Made by a program: the position numbers and the translations under genes. Below, one piece after another: positions 5,238 to 6,438 of a DNA stretch of 6,438 nt. The DNA comes from Thermococci archaeon (GTDB lineage: Archaea > Methanobacteriota_B > Thermococci > Thermococcales > Thermococcaceae). The DNA lies in the NCBI GenBank assembly GCA_003663535.1, contig QMUE01000082.1:1-6438 (forward strand), in the 5' to 3' direction. Under the pieces are notes generated by a model, which was given only the letters and a program-made list of their open reading frames with translations, was not told the origin of the DNA and did not search any database. Within the stretch, counting starts at the first letter, position 1; each line of letters starts with the position of its first letter.

Positions 5238-6116
5238 GTGTTTGATGTAGTTGCAATTGGTAACCTTAACTATGATATCACTCTTTTAGTAGAGAAATTT
5301 CCTGAATTTCATGAAAAAATAATTGCCAAAGGCGCTCATTTTGGACTAGGGGGAGCTGCAGGCAATACTGCTTCTTGGCTCTCTCAAATGGGACTCAAAG
5401 TTGGATTTATCGGTGCTGTGGGCAATGACGAGATTGGAGAGGCCCATATAAATTACTTCAAAAAAATAGGAGTTGATGTAGAAGGAATTAAAGTGGTGAA
5501 CGAACCCTCTGGTATAGCAATATCTATGATAAAGGGCGAAGATAAAAGAATCGTCAAGCATCTGGGGGCAAACGCCCACCGAGAAATTGATTTGGGATAC
5601 TTATCAAGAGCAAGATACGTTCACATGTCTTCAAATCCAAAGGAAATTATAGAAAAGACAGCGAAATTCGCCCATAAGAGAAATATCCCCGTTTTTCTCG
5701 ATATAGGAGAGGCAGAACTTCCCAAATCAGTTGAAGATAAGATTACCTACCTTCTGCTGAATGAGGATGAGTTCAAAAGAAAATATGGAGGTTTAGAGAA
5801 TCTCCAAGCTGTAAAAAGCAAAAATTTAATAATAACCCTGAATGGGGGTGGTGCCTTGCTCCGAAATGAAAGAGGAGAAACCTTCAAAGTCAAAGGATTA
5901 AGTGCTAAAGTTATCGACTCCACAGGGGCCGGAGATGCCTTCGATGCCGGATTTATTTATGGTATAATAAAGGGATGGAGATTGAGAGAAGCCGCCACTT
6001 TAGGAACTTTTCTAGCATATTTAAGTGTCCAGAAAGTAGGAGCCAGAACCCCAATAATAGGCATTGAAGAAATTAAAAAGAAAGCCAAGGAACTTAATAT
6101 AGGACTCCCATTTTAA
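5238..6116 (+). CDS. PfkB-family carbohydrate/nucleoside kinase
   Basis: This is a ribokinase-fold kinase that transfers phosphate to a sugar or nucleoside hydroxyl in the cytoplasm. From GTG 5238 it has 292 residues and begins (M)[12 protein letters not shown], a typical PfkB N-terminus. Key parts are the substrate-side [10 protein letters not shown] (about 36-45), the NExE-type motif NEDE (about 175-178), a LNGGGALL turn (about 201-208) and the C-terminal signature [13 protein letters not shown] (about 227-239), whose GAGD Asp (233) is the catalytic base. A GTG at 5229 would add three residues but uses the ribosome site as start codon, so 5238 is preferred. Substrate and phosphate donor cannot be fixed by eye. 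Thermococcales PfkB paralogues include an ADP-dependent ribose-1-phosphate kinase, nucleoside kinases and a myo-inositol kinase; I lean weakly to the first. The gene is probably a single transcription unit, divergent from tldD and convergent with the permease gene. Confidence 0.93.
   Translation: MFDVVAIGNLNYDITLLVEKFPEFHEKIIAKGAHFGLGGAAGNTASWLSQMGLKVGFIGAVGNDEIGEAHINYFKKIGVDVEGIKVVNEPSGIAISMIKGEDKRIVKHLGANAHREIDLGYLSRARYVHMSSNPKEIIEKTAKFAHKRNIPVFLDIGEAELPKSVEDKITYLLLNEDEFKRKYGGLENLQAVKSKNLIITLNGGGALLRNERGETFKVKGLSAKVIDSTGAGDAFDAGFIYGIIKGWRLREAATLGTFLAYLSVQKVGARTPIIGIEEIKKKAKELNIGLPF
6071..6084 (-). terminator. Possible T-rich terminator of the permease gene, inside the kinase gene
   Basis: On the minus strand, 6084 to 6071 reads CTTTCTTTTTAATT, starting about 29 nt past the permease stop and antisense to the KKKAK codons of the kinase. 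It is the nearest T tract, and composition is the only support. Confidence 0.25.
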
Positions 6117-6438
6117 TAGCTCTTTAATCCCACAGTTCTGGCTTGTTTTTCACTCCATTTATAAAATAAGTAGCCTATAATTGCATAAAACCCAGAAAGG
6201 AGCATTAGATATGATATTTCATTAACAGAGGCAGTGTATCCATAAGCCACGATTTTTCTAACCGCTTCGCTGGTCGGAGCGTATGGTAATGCCTTTGCCA
6301 ATACTTGGAGGCCCATAGGAAGAATAAAGATTGGATACATTGCTCCACTCAACGCAAATACAAGCATTTCAAGTATTGTTATAAATGGATCCGGATCTTT
6401 TAAGTAAAGCACTAACCCTGCTGCTGCCATTCCAAGAC
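6113..6438 (-). CDS. ABC-2-type transporter permease, C-terminal part (5' end outside window)
   Basis: The frame is open through the right edge of the window and ends at TAA 6113-6115; about 107 C-terminal residues are visible. It continues upstream of the Met codon at 6428-6430 (preceded by Leu-Gly), so that Met is probably internal. The protein shows a hydrophobic segment around [14 protein letters not shown], then [17 protein letters not shown], a final membrane helix (about [21 protein letters not shown]) and a short basic tail. This matches the C-terminal third of ABC-2-type permeases of the drug/polysaccharide export class, where a segment ending in a conserved Pro precedes an LP..P loop and the last helix. 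The ATPase partner is expected upstream, beyond the window. The substrate is unknown. Its stop shares TTAA with the stop of the kinase on the other strand, a 4-bp convergent overlap. Confidence 0.8.
   Translation of the reverse strand, partial: LGMAAAGLVLYLKDPDPFITILEMLVFALSGAMYPIFILPMGLQVLAKALPYAPTSEAVRKIVAYGYTASVNEISYLMLLSGFYAIIGYLFYKWSEKQARTVGLKSY

Noticed and set aside
5170..5250. 26-codon plus-strand frame beginning MKKVSPSEKNKS in the tldD-kinase intergenic region
   Set aside because: It lies across the predicted kinase promoter and start, has its nearest GGTG 12 nt away, and its composition follows the A-rich promoter DNA.

Overview
The window looks like chromosomal DNA from a hyperthermophilic euryarchaeon of the order Thermococcales (Pyrococcus/Thermococcus), of the AT-rich kind. 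The evidence is an archaeal/eukaryotic ribosomal protein S8e, an archaeal-length NOG1 GTPase, frequent AGA/AGG and ATA codons, TATA/BRE-type promoters, oligo-T terminators and GGTGA-type ribosome binding sites placed 4-6 nt before starts. No database was searched, so genus and species are not assigned. I see no insertion sequence, CRISPR array, tRNA, rRNA or attachment site.

Layout from left to right. (1) Positions 1-176 hold the last 57 codons of S8e, closed by a T-rich terminator. (2) A membrane protein of unknown function (239-1132, +) has its own promoter. It carries one N-terminal membrane helix, a coiled-coil domain predicted outside the cell, three more membrane helices and two cytoplasmic zinc ribbons. 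(3) On the minus strand, the NOG1 ribosome-assembly GTPase (1095-2150) converges on it, and the two coding regions overlap by 38 bp. (4) Directly upstream of nog1 is a 43-codon open frame (2147-2278, -). Its TGA overlaps the nog1 ATG as ATGA, and it is a candidate unannotated small-protein gene. (5) Next come tldE (2342-3664, -) and tldD (3670-5040, -), a tight two-gene unit with tldD first. They encode the two halves of a TldD/TldE zinc peptidase; TldD holds the HExxxH motif and TldE lacks it. (6) A divergent intergenic region (5041-5237) carries promoters for tldD and for a PfkB-family sugar or nucleoside kinase (5238-6116, +). (7) The kinase converges, with stop codons sharing TTAA, on the 3' end of an ABC-2-type permease (6113-6438, -) that runs off the window.

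The genes are mostly housekeeping: ribosome structure and assembly (S8e, NOG1), peptide turnover or maturation (TldD/TldE) and carbohydrate or nucleoside metabolism (PfkB kinase). The minus-strand order is tldD, tldE, small ORF, nog1, so read-through from the tldD promoter could reach nog1, although T-rich tracts follow tldE. The items most worth a second look are the small ORF coupled to nog1, the uncharacterised coiled-coil/zinc-ribbon membrane protein, the long convergent overlap and a perfect GTTnnnAAC palindrome (the SurR core motif) just after the predicted tldD transcription start.
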